Positions 40,355 to 50,238 of a stretch of 55,000 nucleotides of DNA are shown piece by piece. Numbering within the stretch: position 1 is the first letter of the stretch; every line of letters begins with the position of its first letter. The position numbers were made by a program, and so were the translations under genes. The notes under the pieces were generated by a model. The model saw only the letters and a list, made by a program, of their open reading frames with translations. It was not told the DNA's origin and searched no databases. This stretch comes from Prorocentrum cordatum (Eukaryota > Sar > Dinophyceae > Prorocentrales > Prorocentraceae), in the NCBI GenBank assembly GCA_963575745.1, contig CAUYUJ010005675.1:1-55000 (forward strand), given 5' to 3'.

Positions 40355-40926
40355 CCCACCAGCCCTTGAGGTCGTGAGTATTTAGGGCGATTCCTCTTCC
40401 AACATCCTTCTTCCCCGTCGGGTAGGGGGAGGGGTACCCCTCGGCCTCCCCCCTCCCCCCGGGATGTAGACATGGGGGGACCGCGGGTCGTCAGAGCGTC
40501 CAAGACGGCCTCAACGAGCAGGCAAAAATCACAGATTTGTCATCAGACTTGGGGCCCATGTCAGCGTCCTTAATGAATGATCCCCCCTTCTTTGATCGAT
40601 CATTTCCGAGATGGCCCCAAGACGGCCAGAAAAGGTTTCAAGAGAGCCCGAATACTCAACCAGAGGCCCCTAAGACGCCCCAAGAGGCGCCACGGAGGCA
40701 CCCAAAACGCTCCGAGAAGCCCCCCAAAAGCTGTCAAAAGGCCCCCAAGACGCCCCAAGAGGCCTCAAAGAGCGAAGCCCCAAGAGATCCAAGCGGGCAT
40801 CCACGGGGCCTCCGGCCCGCACAGGCTCCCCGAGGTCTCCAAACGATTCCATGCTCCCCAGTTCGGGGCAGCTCCGCTGGGCCTCGTGTCTTCAGGGGAT
40901 GGTGGGGGTACGCGAGGCGCTCAACA
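40355..40926 (+). mobile_element. CCAAGA dispersed element, copy F (short)
   Basis: The left end CCCACCAGCCCTTGAGGTCG at 40355 is followed by GATTCCTCTTCCAACATCC and a C/G hairpin. Then CCAAGACGG runs, CCCTTCTTTGATCGATC at about 40585, more CCAAGA units and a shortened right end (GGGATGGTGGGGGTACGCGA, GGCGCTCAAC). The trinucleotide zone is missing. Confidence 0.7.
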
Positions 40927-41027
40927 CTTTGAAGACCACGGCTGCCGCGGTCTCGCCTTGCCCCATCCGATGGCCCGTGAGGCCACCTCATATTGCCATC
41001 CGATTGTCCCAAGTAGCTCCAAGCGTA

Positions 41028-41208
41028 CTCCAGATTTCGTAATAAAAGGAAGGGGGTCTCAACCCTCCCAGACGAGAAGTTTTAGACCCCCCCCCCGTGG
41101 GAGAACCCTCCAAAACATCGTCCCCAGACCCCCCCAGGCCCTCCAAGATAGCCTGGAAGAGACCCCCCCCGAAGTGAGACCCCCTCCCTTTTGTTACGAA
41201 ATCTGGAG
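41028..41208. mobile_element. 181-bp MITE with 34-bp terminal inverted repeats and TA flanks
   Basis: The left end 41028-41061 (CTCCAGATTTCGTAATAAAA, GGAAGGGGGTCTCA) matches the reverse complement of 41175-41208 at 32 of 34 positions. The dinucleotide TA flanks both ends (41026-41027 and 41209-41210), as for Tc1/mariner-type insertions. The ~113-bp interior is C/G-rich and non-coding. Confidence 0.75.
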
Positions 41209-42055
41209 TAACCCAGATGGGCTCCCAAGCAGACGCGAAGGCCCCCAGGAGCGCACGAGGAGGAGCGCCTCCTCGTAAGGGCTCTCGAAGACACCCAGAG
41301 GGCCCAAAGGCTGGCACGAGCGCGGGGACCACTGGGTGGCAGGCCCCAAGTAGGGGGAAAACAGACCTACCTCGCGTTTGACCACCCTCGCTTCCAAGCG
41401 ATACCAAGCGATGCCAGACTACGGCCTGTACTGTGTCAGGCCGCTTGACGAGGAGGCGCGTGGTATGGCTTGGTTTTGCCTGGAGGCGAAAGCGGGGGTA
41501 GGTAATTCACGCTCTGACCAAGGTGGTCCCACAATAACTCCAGACGAGCCCAAGATAGTGCCAGGGTGGCCCTAGGTGATCCGAAGACCTCCAACAGCGA
41601 CCCAGGAGCGCCCCGAGAGTGCTCCACGAGGGAGGCCCAGGACGGCCCAAGACTGGCAGACGAGCGAGAAGCAGTGGGCGACAGGCCCCCACATGGCTCC
41701 AACAAGAAACCCCAAGGCGACCCAAGATCCACGGCAACTCCGGAGAGACTAAAGATCAGTCAACAAATGGCTGTTTCTAACGGCGGTCATTTCATCGCTT
41801 CGTCACACGAGGTCTCCCAGACAAGACCAAGAGCCCCTAATAGGGGCCTAAAGGCGGATATCAATGTGTGGCATGCCTCAATATGGAGCCCAAAGGTAGC
41901 CCCAAGGCGGCCTTCCAGCGTAAAGTACCCACCCCAAGAAATTTCTGAGAGGCCCCCAACAAGCCTCCGGAAGCCTTCCGACGACTCCCTGGAATTCGGT
42001 TGTCTCCAGATGGCAATAACGGGTGTGATCGGAGGGCGGGGAACGTCGCGCTGAT
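41209..42055. repeat. Diverged CCAAGA-type cluster (copy K) and surround
   Basis: From about 41520 loose repeats such as GAGCCCAAGATAGTGCC, GACGGCCCAAGACTGG and CCCCAAGGCGACCCAAG suggest an old copy of the CCAAGA element without recognisable ends. Its flank 41209-41520 shows nothing. Frames here are not protein-like. Confidence 0.5.
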
Positions 42056-42818
42056 CACGTCACGCAAGAGCGCGGCAGCATGCCCGCGAGCACCGCGCAA
42101 TGCATGCGGACGCCACAATAGCCTGCGATGCGATCGCAACGAAATGCTTGAAATTGCCGAGCTGTCTGTGTGCCGCAATGCTTGAGAGCCACGCGAAGGC
42201 TTGCGAACACGGGTAATGAGTCTGTGGGGACAGCGGCCCGCAAACGAGGCCACGTGCCTGCGAGCACCACAGTGCGCTTGCGCCTGGGAACGCCTAGGAA
42301 TGCGCGAATACAGCTAGCATTAGCATCCATGGAAAGACCTGATAGGAAAAGGGTCCGCGCAGCGTCGGGGCTGATGGTAGCCACGCACGCCGGACGTTGC
42401 GCTTGCGCGCACCCCCTCAAAAACAAAAACGCGAAAAACGCGTACACCGCAACGCGCGCGCGCACGCCACAGATCATGATGTAATTGCATATGTATGCAC
42501 CATTGTGCTGGCGCGTAACACTGCCTGTTTACACCACAGCGCAGGCAGCTGCGAACGGCACGCCAATGAATGCCCCTGCGCTGAACAACACAGCAACATG
42601 CGTCACGGAAAACACCACCAACGCGCGAGCGCCATGCTAACTCGCGAATGCCACAGCATGCCTGTGAACACCACAGCATGCCTATGAGCACCACCGAAGC
42701 CTGTGAACGCCACATGATGTCCGTGGTCGCCACGGGACGACCGCCATGACATGATCTGAAGGGGGAGTGCGACTGGTCACGTCCGTTATCGCCCAGGTCG
42801 AGTAGCAAGTCCATATGT
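42056..42818. repeat. Degenerate GAACACCACAGCATGCCTGT repeats
   Basis: Variants of a ~20-22-bp unit (GAGCACCACAG, GAACACCACAGCATGCC, GAACGCCAC) recur through the interval, clearest at 42650-42720. No supported gene. Confidence 0.5.
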
Positions 42819-42841
42819 GTATATATATATATATATATATA
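42819..42841. repeat. (AT)n microsatellite
   Basis: About eleven AT units, just upstream of element G. Confidence 0.9.
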
Positions 42842-42925
42842 AGAAAAACTCCTACCTAATGCCTCGACGCCCCATGAAAGGGGCTCCGCATAAAATGAAC
42901 GTCTCATTTGTCTCCCATGATGAAT

Positions 42926-43610
42926 CCCTCCAGCCCTTTGGGCGTAGGTGGTCTGACGAGAATCTCCTTCCCTCTCCCGAAAGCCCTCTTCCCTTCAGGG
43001 AGGGGCCCACCCCACCCCACTCCCTGAAGTGTTTTGAAAGTCACGCTTGAAAGTCGCGATGTGTCGCGTTTCTTTTTCGCCCAATTCCCGAAGGTGGCCA
43101 CGAAGATGGCTCGAAATGGCCGAAGATGGGCCAAGATGGCTTCGGACATGCCTCCAAAACGCTCCAAGAGGACCACATGACGGCTGCAAGTGCTCTCGGC
43201 GCCCCCTCCGGACTCCCCCAAAAAATCAAAACCCATGCGAAACCGCGCGAAAATCAATGATTGCTGCAGTTCCGCATTTCGTCCGCCTCCGATGCGGCTT
43301 TCAAGCCGCAAGATGGACCAACAATGCCACAAGAGAGCCCCAAACGGGGCCCAAGAGGCGCCCAAGAGAGCCCCAAAACCGCCCAGGAGCGTCCCAAGGG
43401 CGCCCCAAAACGCAAAGCTGATGGCCCAGGAGGAAGCAATTCGCCCCCCCCCCCCCCACACCCCCTCTTTTGATCGACGCCCTCCAAAATGGCCCCAAGA
43501 GGCCCTCCAAGGCTCCCACGAGGCCCCCAAGAGAGCCCCAAGAGAGCCCGAAGACCGCCCAACAGGTCCCCAAGAGGGCTCCAAGACGCTCCGGAATCTT
43601 GCCCAAGTAG
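42926..43610 (+). mobile_element. CCAAGA dispersed element, copy G
   Basis: Left hairpin at 42927-42951 (CCTCCAGCCCTTTGGGCG, TAGGTGG). A second hairpin follows, CTTCAGGGAG at 42993-43002 with CTCCCTGAAG at 43020-43029, at the position where A-C have GGGGAGGGG/CCCCTCCCC. Then CGTTTCTTTTTCGCCCAATT at about 43068, CCAAGA runs, and CCCCCTCTTTTGATCGACGC at about 43461. The typical right end is absent here; a right end appears at 44733-44782 (H) and may belong to the same copy. Confidence 0.65.
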
Positions 43611-44084
43611 GAGACTTACAGACAGTCAACTAACTTGGTACGGTCTGAAAAGTCGGCCCGGAGATGTAGATCGCACGAAGATGTCAGACTAGTAGTCCAG
43701 CCAGGCCAGGGGCCGTCGCCGCATCCAGCCTGGGGAAGCTGGGTTTGGTGGCAGGTCGCGGGCGATGGGCCCGCAACGTGAGGCGCCAGGAAACGCAGAC
43801 AGGGGCCCCCGCAGACGGTGGTGCCAGTCCCCTTCCGGGTGTGTCACCGTCGCCTCGAGCGTCGGATCCAAGCACGGATCCGCTACGGATCCTATACGGA
43901 TCCGAAGCTTCTCGGACGGATCCTATGCGAATTCGATGGGTTTTGGACGGAGCCGACTGCGGAGAAAATCGCGTGTTTCGCACGGATCCTGTCTGACCGC
44001 GTATACTATCAATTAAGAGCGAGCTTCCATCGAATCCGAAGACGACTTACCCAGGGCACGGGGCTAGGCGCCTTCTAAGATTTT
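43611..44084. other. Gene-free interval with an ACGGATCC cluster
   Basis: (AC)GGATCC occurs six times between about 43863 and 43988, in units such as TACGGATCCTATACGGATCC. No supported gene. Confidence 0.5.
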
Positions 44085-44189
44085 ATGGAGGCTCTCCTGC
44101 TAGAACGTTCCTCAGGCGGCTCCTGCTACCATTTGACTCAGCTGCTCCTCTGGGTTCCGACGTTTGGACCGTCGCGCCTCCTGATCACT

Positions 44190-44248
44190 GGACCTCGCCG
44201 TCGCCGGCGTCGTCGTCGTCGTCCTCGCCGCCGCAAACGCCGACGCCG

Positions 44249-44331
<83 letters not shown>

Positions 44332-44782
44332 TTCGCCGCCGCCGCCGCCCCGCTCGTGGTCTGTCGCGTTCGTCGTCGTCGCCCTCACCTCTGCCGAGCC
44401 CGTGGGAGCTCCCGAGCGCACCTGGGCGCGCTCGCGCCCGTGCGCCGTCTGGAGGTTCCGTCACGCGTCCAATGCAGGCAAAGCGTAGCAACCTGCACCT
44501 GACGGTTTGAGCCGTCGTCCTCCTCCTCTTCCTTCTCCACCTCCTCGTCCTCGTTTTCGTCCTCTTCCCGTCCTCCTCCTCCTCCTCCTCTTCCTCCTCA
44601 TCCTCCTCCTCCTCCTCCTCCTCCTCCTCCTCCTCCTCCTCCTCCCCCTCTTCATCCTGTGTCTGATCGGGCTGATTCAAACTGTGTTCCACTGCATGCT
44701 TCTACACTGTCCTGATCACTGCAACTGACCTGGGCATGGTTTCTGGATGGGCTGGAGGGGATACGCAAACAGTTACGAATTA
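44190..44782 (+). repeat. (GTC)n and (TCC)n tracts with element right end (H)
   Basis: (GTC)n at about 44248-44330 and (TCC)n at about 44571-44645, then TGATCACTGCAACTGACCTG and GGATGGGCTGGAGGGGATAC, GC at 44750, which is the right end of the CCAAGA element. Reading these tracts gives poly-Arg, poly-Asp or poly-Glu frames that I do not call genes. Confidence 0.7.
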
Positions 44783-45537
44783 CAAGCTTAGTATGGCTTC
44801 GGGCTGCGATGTTGACACTTGGGAGGGGACGTGTTCTGTCCATGTTTGCCCTCTACCCAGCGTCTGGTTCTCCCACGACAGTTTGGTGAACTTGCCACCA
44901 CTAAACAACTTCCCAATCGTTTCGAGCACGCGAGCAAATGTCAACGGTGATGCAATACGGGCCGGCGGAATGCGCAAAGCGTTCGAATTCTCTCACGAGT
45001 CCTTGTTGAGGAAGATGTGCCAGATGAGGGACCAGCACTCGAATGCCACCCTCTGTACCCCTGCACCGCGGCTTCAGCACGAGCACCAGAAAATGTAAAC
45101 AGCGCTCACAGAAGTCATGGAGCGGCCAAGCTTCTCTTGCAAACATGTATTCTAAAAATGTTCACTTGCCCGGCCCTGACAGCACGAGGTCCCTTTTGCA
45201 ACGACGCGAAGCGGGCGCCCTCCCATTCGCGGGTACAGGGCTACGTACCACAACGCCTTCGCTGACCGTGCAGCACATGCAATTGCATCACGAACAAGAC
45301 GTACAATGGATCTGCTCTGCTCGCAGAGAAATGTCCACAGACATGCCCGAATTGCCCCAATATTTGGACGCTCGAAAAGGGGACGGAAAAAATGGTACGA
45401 AGCCCAACGGCACACAATGTCCTAAACTGTCAGTGGCAGCTGTTGAGCAGACGACTTCCTGCCTCAGACGGATGAACGTCCGCGGCGACACCGACAGCGA
45501 GCCCTGTTCAAATTGGATCGGGTCTGCTGTGGGTCTT
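44783..45537. other. No confident gene; weakly protein-like frames on both strands
   Basis: A plus frame at 44810-45098 (WFSHDSLVNLPPLNNFPIV) and minus frames at 44901-45146 and 45152-45415 (SIVRLVRDAIACAARSAKAL) both look partly natural. I cannot tell which strand, if either, was coding. A decayed gene fragment is possible. Confidence 0.25.
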
Positions 45538-45730
45538 TCGGGGGCGCGCAAACATGGATTAGCGATCCATGGACTTGGATCGCGGTCGCCAAATCTATGG
45601 ATCGGGGGAGGTGCCCTCTCCAAAATGCGGCCGGTGACGCCTCGCTCGGCGGCGGAAATCCGCGATTTCTCATGGAAACGAGACCTGTCGAAAATCCACA
45701 CCCCCTTTGATCCACGTTTGCGATCGCCTG
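45538..45730 (+). repeat. 193-bp dispersed repeat, copy 2
   Basis: Aligns with 39703-39895 over its full length without net length change. The palindromic pair is weaker here (CGATCCATGGA with TCTATGGATCG). Confidence 0.8.
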
Positions 45731-45884
45731 AGTCTTCGTCACCATTCTTTGCGTACCAAGCTCGATCTCCCAGACTATCGCAGCTCGTCTGCAAACTCGC
45801 AGTCCAGAGCCCGGCGCTACAGGCTGAAGCTGCGACGGCCGCCACGAACAGAAACAGGCCGCGATGCAGCGTTGCCGCCAGAGC

Positions 45885-46077
45885 CTACAGCAGCCGGCGA
45901 ACGCGGCTGTCGCGCTGCACAGTCTGGGCGAGCAGCTCGTCGATGCACCGACAGGCCTCGTCGCACCCGCTGTCGCTCGAGGAGTCGTCGTCGTCGGTGT
46001 CCTGGTGGCCCGGTCGCTCTGCCTGCGACGCCTGGGCCCTCCCCTTGCCCGCGAAGCTGCCCAAGTCTGCCTCGAGT
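45885..46077 (-). CDS. Possible terminal exon, acidic C-terminus
   Basis: On the minus strand a 63-codon frame runs from 46077 to TAG 45885-45887: LEADLGSFAGKGRAQASQAE, an acidic DTDDDDSSSDSG, then CDEACRCIDELLAQTVQRDS and RVRRLL. The upstream edge reads GACCTAACTCGAG|GCAGAC, which looks like a 3' splice site with a branch-like CTAAC and AG|G. It abuts the arm of a fold-back element, so the preceding intron would be that element. No upstream exon was identified. Confidence 0.3.
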
Positions 46078-46550
<473 letters not shown>

Positions 46551-47735
46551 GTCTGCCTTGAGGAGTCGCCCCGCCGACGCCCCAAGCAGCCAGACGGGCG
46601 GCCTCGCGCCGCCGCCGCCGCCCGCGGGCGACGAGGAGTCGCGGGACTCCACGGGCAGGCCGGCGACCAGGTCGCCGCTCTGCGCCGGGGCCGCCTCCTT
46701 CTGATGAGCCTGTCTTCCACCACCACCACCACCACCAGAAGTGGGAGGTGGGAAGGGGGAGGAGGGGGCGAGGAGGAGGACGGAGAGGAGGAGGAGGAGG
46801 AGGAGGAGGAGGAGGAGGAGGAGGAGGAGGAGGAGGAGGAGAGAGGAGGAGGGAGGAGGTGGGGGCGTAAGAGGACCACCCCCTCCAATTTCTGCTGGTG
46901 GTGGTGGTAGGTGGTGGTGGTTGGTGGTTGGTGGTGGTTGGTGGTGTTCCTGGATGGTGGTGAGAGGTTGGTGGATGGTGGAAGGTGGCGGTGGAGGTTG
47001 GTGGTTGTGGGGGTTTTGGGTGGATGGGTATGGTTGGTTAGGTGGGTGGCTTAGTGGTAGGTTTGGTGTGGGTTGTTGGGGTTTTGTTGCTGTGGTGGTG
47101 GTGATTGGTAGTGTTTTGGGTGTTTGAGTTGGGTTGGTGGTGGGTGGTGGGGTGGTGGTGGTGGTGGTTGGTGGTGGTTTTTTGTAGTTGTTGAGTTTGG
47201 GTGGGTTTGGTGGTGGTGGTTTTTGGTCGGTGGGGGTGGCGGTGGCTGGGTAGGTGATTGGGGTGGTGGTGGTGGTGTGTGGTTCGGTGGTGGTGGTGGT
47301 GGGTGGTGGTGGTGGTGGTGGTGGTGGTGGTGGTGGTTGGTGGCTGGTGGTGGTGGTGGGAGGTGGAGCTGGTGGTGGTGGTGGTGGTGGTGGTGGGGTA
47401 TGGTGGTGGTGGTGGTGGGGATGGTGGTGGTGGTGGAGGTGGTGGATGGATTGGTGGTGGTGGTGGTGGTGGTTGTTGGTGGTGGTGGTGGTGGTGGTGG
47501 TGGTGTGGTGGTGGTGGTAGGTGGTTGGTGGTGTGGTGGTGGTGGTGGTGGTGGTGGTGGTGGGGTTTGGGGTTGTGGTGGTGGTGGTGGTGGTGGTGGT
47601 AGGTGGGGAGGTGGTGGTGGTGTTTGGTGGTGGTGGTGGTGGTGGTGGTGGTGGTCGTGGTGGTGATGGTGGGTCGTGGTGGTGGGTCGTGGCGGTGGTG
47701 GTGGCGGTGGTGGTGGTGGTGGTGGCGGAAAACAC
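46551..47735. repeat. GGA and TGG microsatellite megatract
   Basis: (GGA)n at about 46784-46840 and a TGG/GGT-rich tract from about 46890 to 47730. A short GC-rich non-repeat segment at 46555-46690 has Ala/Pro-rich frames on both strands that I cannot assign. Poly-Thr/His/Pro or Gly/Val/Trp frames through the tracts are not genes. Confidence 0.85.
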
Positions 47736-47739
47736 GCCC

Positions 47740-47990
47740 ATCATCCTTCGGCGGGGTCACGCCGCAGGAGCGGTCGCTGCTGTCGGCCCGGGTGCTGCGG
47801 CAGCTGCGGGAGGGGCTGCCGCTGCTGCTGCCGGCGCGGGCCTGGCAGCGGGGCGTGACGGGCCTCTCCGCGTCGGCGGCCCGAGCCCCGCGGGACGGGT
47901 CGAGCGGCGCCAGCGCCAGGACGGCCTCCCGCGGGTCATCGACCGCGTCCGACCTCACACGGGCGAAGAGGGGTATACAATTATGCAATC
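47740..47990 (+). CDS. Possible exon fragment
   Basis: A plus frame reads GGVTPQERSLLSARVLRQLR, then EGLPLLLPARAWQRGV, an amphipathic helix followed by Leu-Pro and Trp. The order loosely recalls the start of TLDc domains, but the strands that should follow are absent. A minus frame over the same DNA is also open. Evidence is thin; the piece sits between a TGG megatract and a fold-back element. Confidence 0.2.
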
Positions 47991-48003
47991 AGCTTTTTTG
48001 TTT

Positions 48004-48275
48004 CACCGGGGGCGCCTGTCCCAGGGCGGTTGGAAAGCTTCTGCCCTGACGTGCCACAGGATGGCTAGGTCGGGCACGTCCTCCTACAGGCGGAGTTTGG
48101 AGGAAAAAATGGACCATTTTCAAAAAGTACCCCCCAAAAACAATCAAAAATTGTCAAAACGCCGTCCCCAGACTATTTTCTGACGAGTTTTGAGCACTCC
48201 TCCTGTAGAGGGGCACGCCCGACTTAACCGCAGGGGCAGAAACTTCCCAGCCGCCCCAGGACAGACGTCCCCGTC
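48004..48275. mobile_element. Fold-back element 2
   Basis: The left outer arm 48004-48048 (CACCGGGGGCGCCTGTCCCA, GGGCGGTTGGAAAGCTTC) pairs with the right outer arm at about 48231-48275 (GGGGCAGAAACTTCCCAGCC, GCCCCAGGACAG). Inner motif copies (CCTGTAG..GGGCACGCCCGAC) lie at 48066-48090 (minus) and 48202-48227 (plus). The centre is A-rich with ATTGTCAAAACGCCGTCCCC and GACTATTTTCTGA, shared with fold-back 3. Confidence 0.7.
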
Positions 48276-48291
48276 GGCGAACCAAGCAGTC

Positions 48292-49235
48292 TCAGGCCGC
48301 TCCTGGCCGGGGTGGAGACCTCGTGGGCCGCAGCCGGCGGACCCTGGCGCGCTGCGAGGTGGCCCCGTCCGCGAACTCGACGAAGGTGTTCCGGACAACT
48401 GGTGAACTTTTTTTACTCGGCGTTTCGACAGTGGGCGGCAGGGGGGGAGGGGAGGGGAGGGGGTCTGGCTCCTGACCTCTGCTCAGTGCGACTGTTTGCA
48501 GGAGGGCGTCCACCATCGGGGAGGCTCCACCCGCTCGAAACGGGCGCCGAGAACAGCCAAGATCTGCTCCATGGGGTTGGTTGGGGGGGAAGGGGGGGGG
48601 GGCGAGGGCCCGCGCCGATGGGCAGAACAGTGCAAAACAAAACGCCCTCCTGGCTGGAACTGCTCCAGGCCGTCGGCGGCAGGGCCGCTGGCCGCCGGGG
48701 CCCCCTCGGGCACCTCCGGCCCGCCCGCGGGCGCAGCGCTCGCCGAGGCGCGCGCCGCCGAGCCGGCCACACCCGCCGCCGCCGCGGAGGGGGGCGCCTC
48801 GGCGGGCGGCGCCTCCGCGCTGGCAGGGGCCGCCTGCCCGGTGGGCTGCCGAGGCCAGGCACGCGCGCCGCTGCGGGTGCCGGCAGCGCTCGGCAGCGGA
48901 GGGAAGTCCTCGTCCGGCACCCGGCTCCAGACGTCTCCGTCGTCCCACTCGAGCTGGTCGCTGCTGACGCGCCGCGCCCGGAACGTCGTGACCGTCGTCT
49001 TGCCCCGGACGGCGACGGTGAAGCTGGCGCCGCCGTCGTGGCGCACCGTCCAGACGTGCCCAGACTTCCAGAGGACACGGTCTCCATGGATCACCAGGCT
49101 TCCAGGCAGGCCCGCCTGCGTGCGCTTCCGAGTCACCCAGCGGCCCTCGAGGGATCCAACCCCGTTGCACGCCTGCTCGTCTAGGGTGGCATCTGCTGCC
49201 GCTGGAACCTGCAAGGTCGTAGCAGACGGTGGCAT
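48292..49235 (-). CDS. Dinoflagellate gene with DGDVW domain, downstream of a relict spliced leader
   Basis: ATG 49235 (minus) lies 84 bases downstream of the relict leader. The first ~105 codons encode a small beta-rich domain: GVGSLEGRWVTRKRTQAGLP, SLVIHGDRVLWKSGHVWTVR, then FTVAVRGKTTVTTFRARRVS and LEWDDGDVWSRV. I remember repeats ending in W-D-D-G-D-V-W-x-R as common in dinoflagellate proteins. An Ala/Pro-rich segment follows, with ILAVLGARFERVEPPRWW near 48530. The first frame ends at 48483. A second minus frame carries a better C-terminus (SPVVRNTFVEFADGATSQRA to TGA 48292), so at least one intron with a C-rich tract is likely between about 48640 and 48410. I could not fix its borders. 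Function unknown. Confidence 0.55.
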
Positions 49236-49318
49236 ATCCCTCCAAGCCGAAGATTGGAAAACTACAAGTCTAAACCAGGGTGAACTCGAGAAGGGGCGGC
49301 GGGCCCGACACGATAAGG

Positions 49319-49340
49319 CTTGAGCCAAACTGGCTACGCA
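49319..49340 (-). other. Relict dinoflagellate spliced leader
   Basis: The minus strand reads TGCGTAGCCAGTTTGGCTCA then AG. Against the dinoflagellate spliced leader (ends GCCATTTTGGCTCAAG) 20 of 22 positions agree: C replaces G at leader position 2 and G replaces T within the T run (position 11). Leader sequence in the genome is expected when a trans-spliced mRNA has been reverse transcribed and reinserted. Confidence 0.85.
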
Positions 49341-49341
49341 G

Positions 49342-50238
49342 GGGGTCTGGTTCACGACGCAGTGCTTGCACTCGGGGTCTCTTATTTGTGATTCAAGCCC
49401 TGCGTGCACTGGCGGGGTCTGTCAAGTAGTCTGGCATGAACAGAGTGAGCACACTGCCTTGCATGACCAACATTCACTTCCATGGATGCGCAGTGCTCAG
49501 CACGGCTCAGCATTGCATTGCATCGTGCACAAGCGCTTCGCACATGTTTGCATGACACACGTGTTTAACTAAATCGCTGCTTGGGGCCGGGGCCACGGAC
49601 TGGGCTCGCAAGGGGCCACCAGGGGCTGCGAACACCAACTGGGCTCGCCGAGGACCGCGATCACCTATGGGGCCCGGCGCCCGCCAACCGAAACAGCCGC
49701 CTTAGCCGCCGCCCAACGGGAAAACGTCACCCGAACCCCACCAGCGCTCGGGGCGCGCGTGGCTTCGAGCGCCTCCTCGTCGACCCCCCCGTCTTCCCCG
49801 CCGGGGAACGACCACTGTGAAGCGGCCCTGGGACACACAAACAAATACACACAAATAAAAGGATTCCCTATATTTTCCTATATTTTCTGGGTTTTTGTCT
49901 TCCCCCCCACTGCCCATATTTTCCTATATTTTCTGGGGAATCGACGATTAATTGTGTCTGTGTGTTTTTTCCCTCCTGAGTCTTCCCCGCCGGGAACAGG
50001 AAACCAGCCCACCCCAGCATCTCCGCGAGGCTGGGACTTCTCCACATCCACAGCCTGGGAGCCGACGTCCTGGTGCCCCGGCGTGCGGTGGATATGCACA
50101 TATGTCGGCCCCCATGGGGCCCGACTGTGTCCATATCCACCGCCTGCCGAGGTCTCCGAAAACTGATCCTCCAGGCGGTGGTCATGTACAGATTCCTGCC
50201 TCGGAATCTCTGCCAAGAGCTGGCGCAGAGCGCACGCG
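49342..50238. other. Interval with short repeats and weak exon candidates
   Basis: ATATTTTCCTATATTTTCTG (with GG) occurs twice, at about 49870 and 49916. TCTTCCCCGCCGGG occurs at about 49790 and 49980. A minus frame at 49665-49810 (GVDEEALEATRAPSAGGVRV, then FSRWAAAKAAVSV) is weakly protein-like and could be an exon; I do not call it. Confidence 0.35.

Noticed and set aside
44138-44692. 184-codon acidic/Arg-rich frame on the minus strand
   Set aside because: It is a direct translation of (GTC)n and (TCC)n tracts.
46890-47735. Long open frames (up to 421 codons) across the TGG tract
   Set aside because: They are poly-Thr/His/Pro or Gly/Val/Trp translations of a microsatellite that is open in several frames on both strands.
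47740-47990. TLDc domain assignment
   Set aside because: Only a Leu-rich helix followed by LP and Trp fits. The core strands of the domain are missing, so the domain is not claimed.
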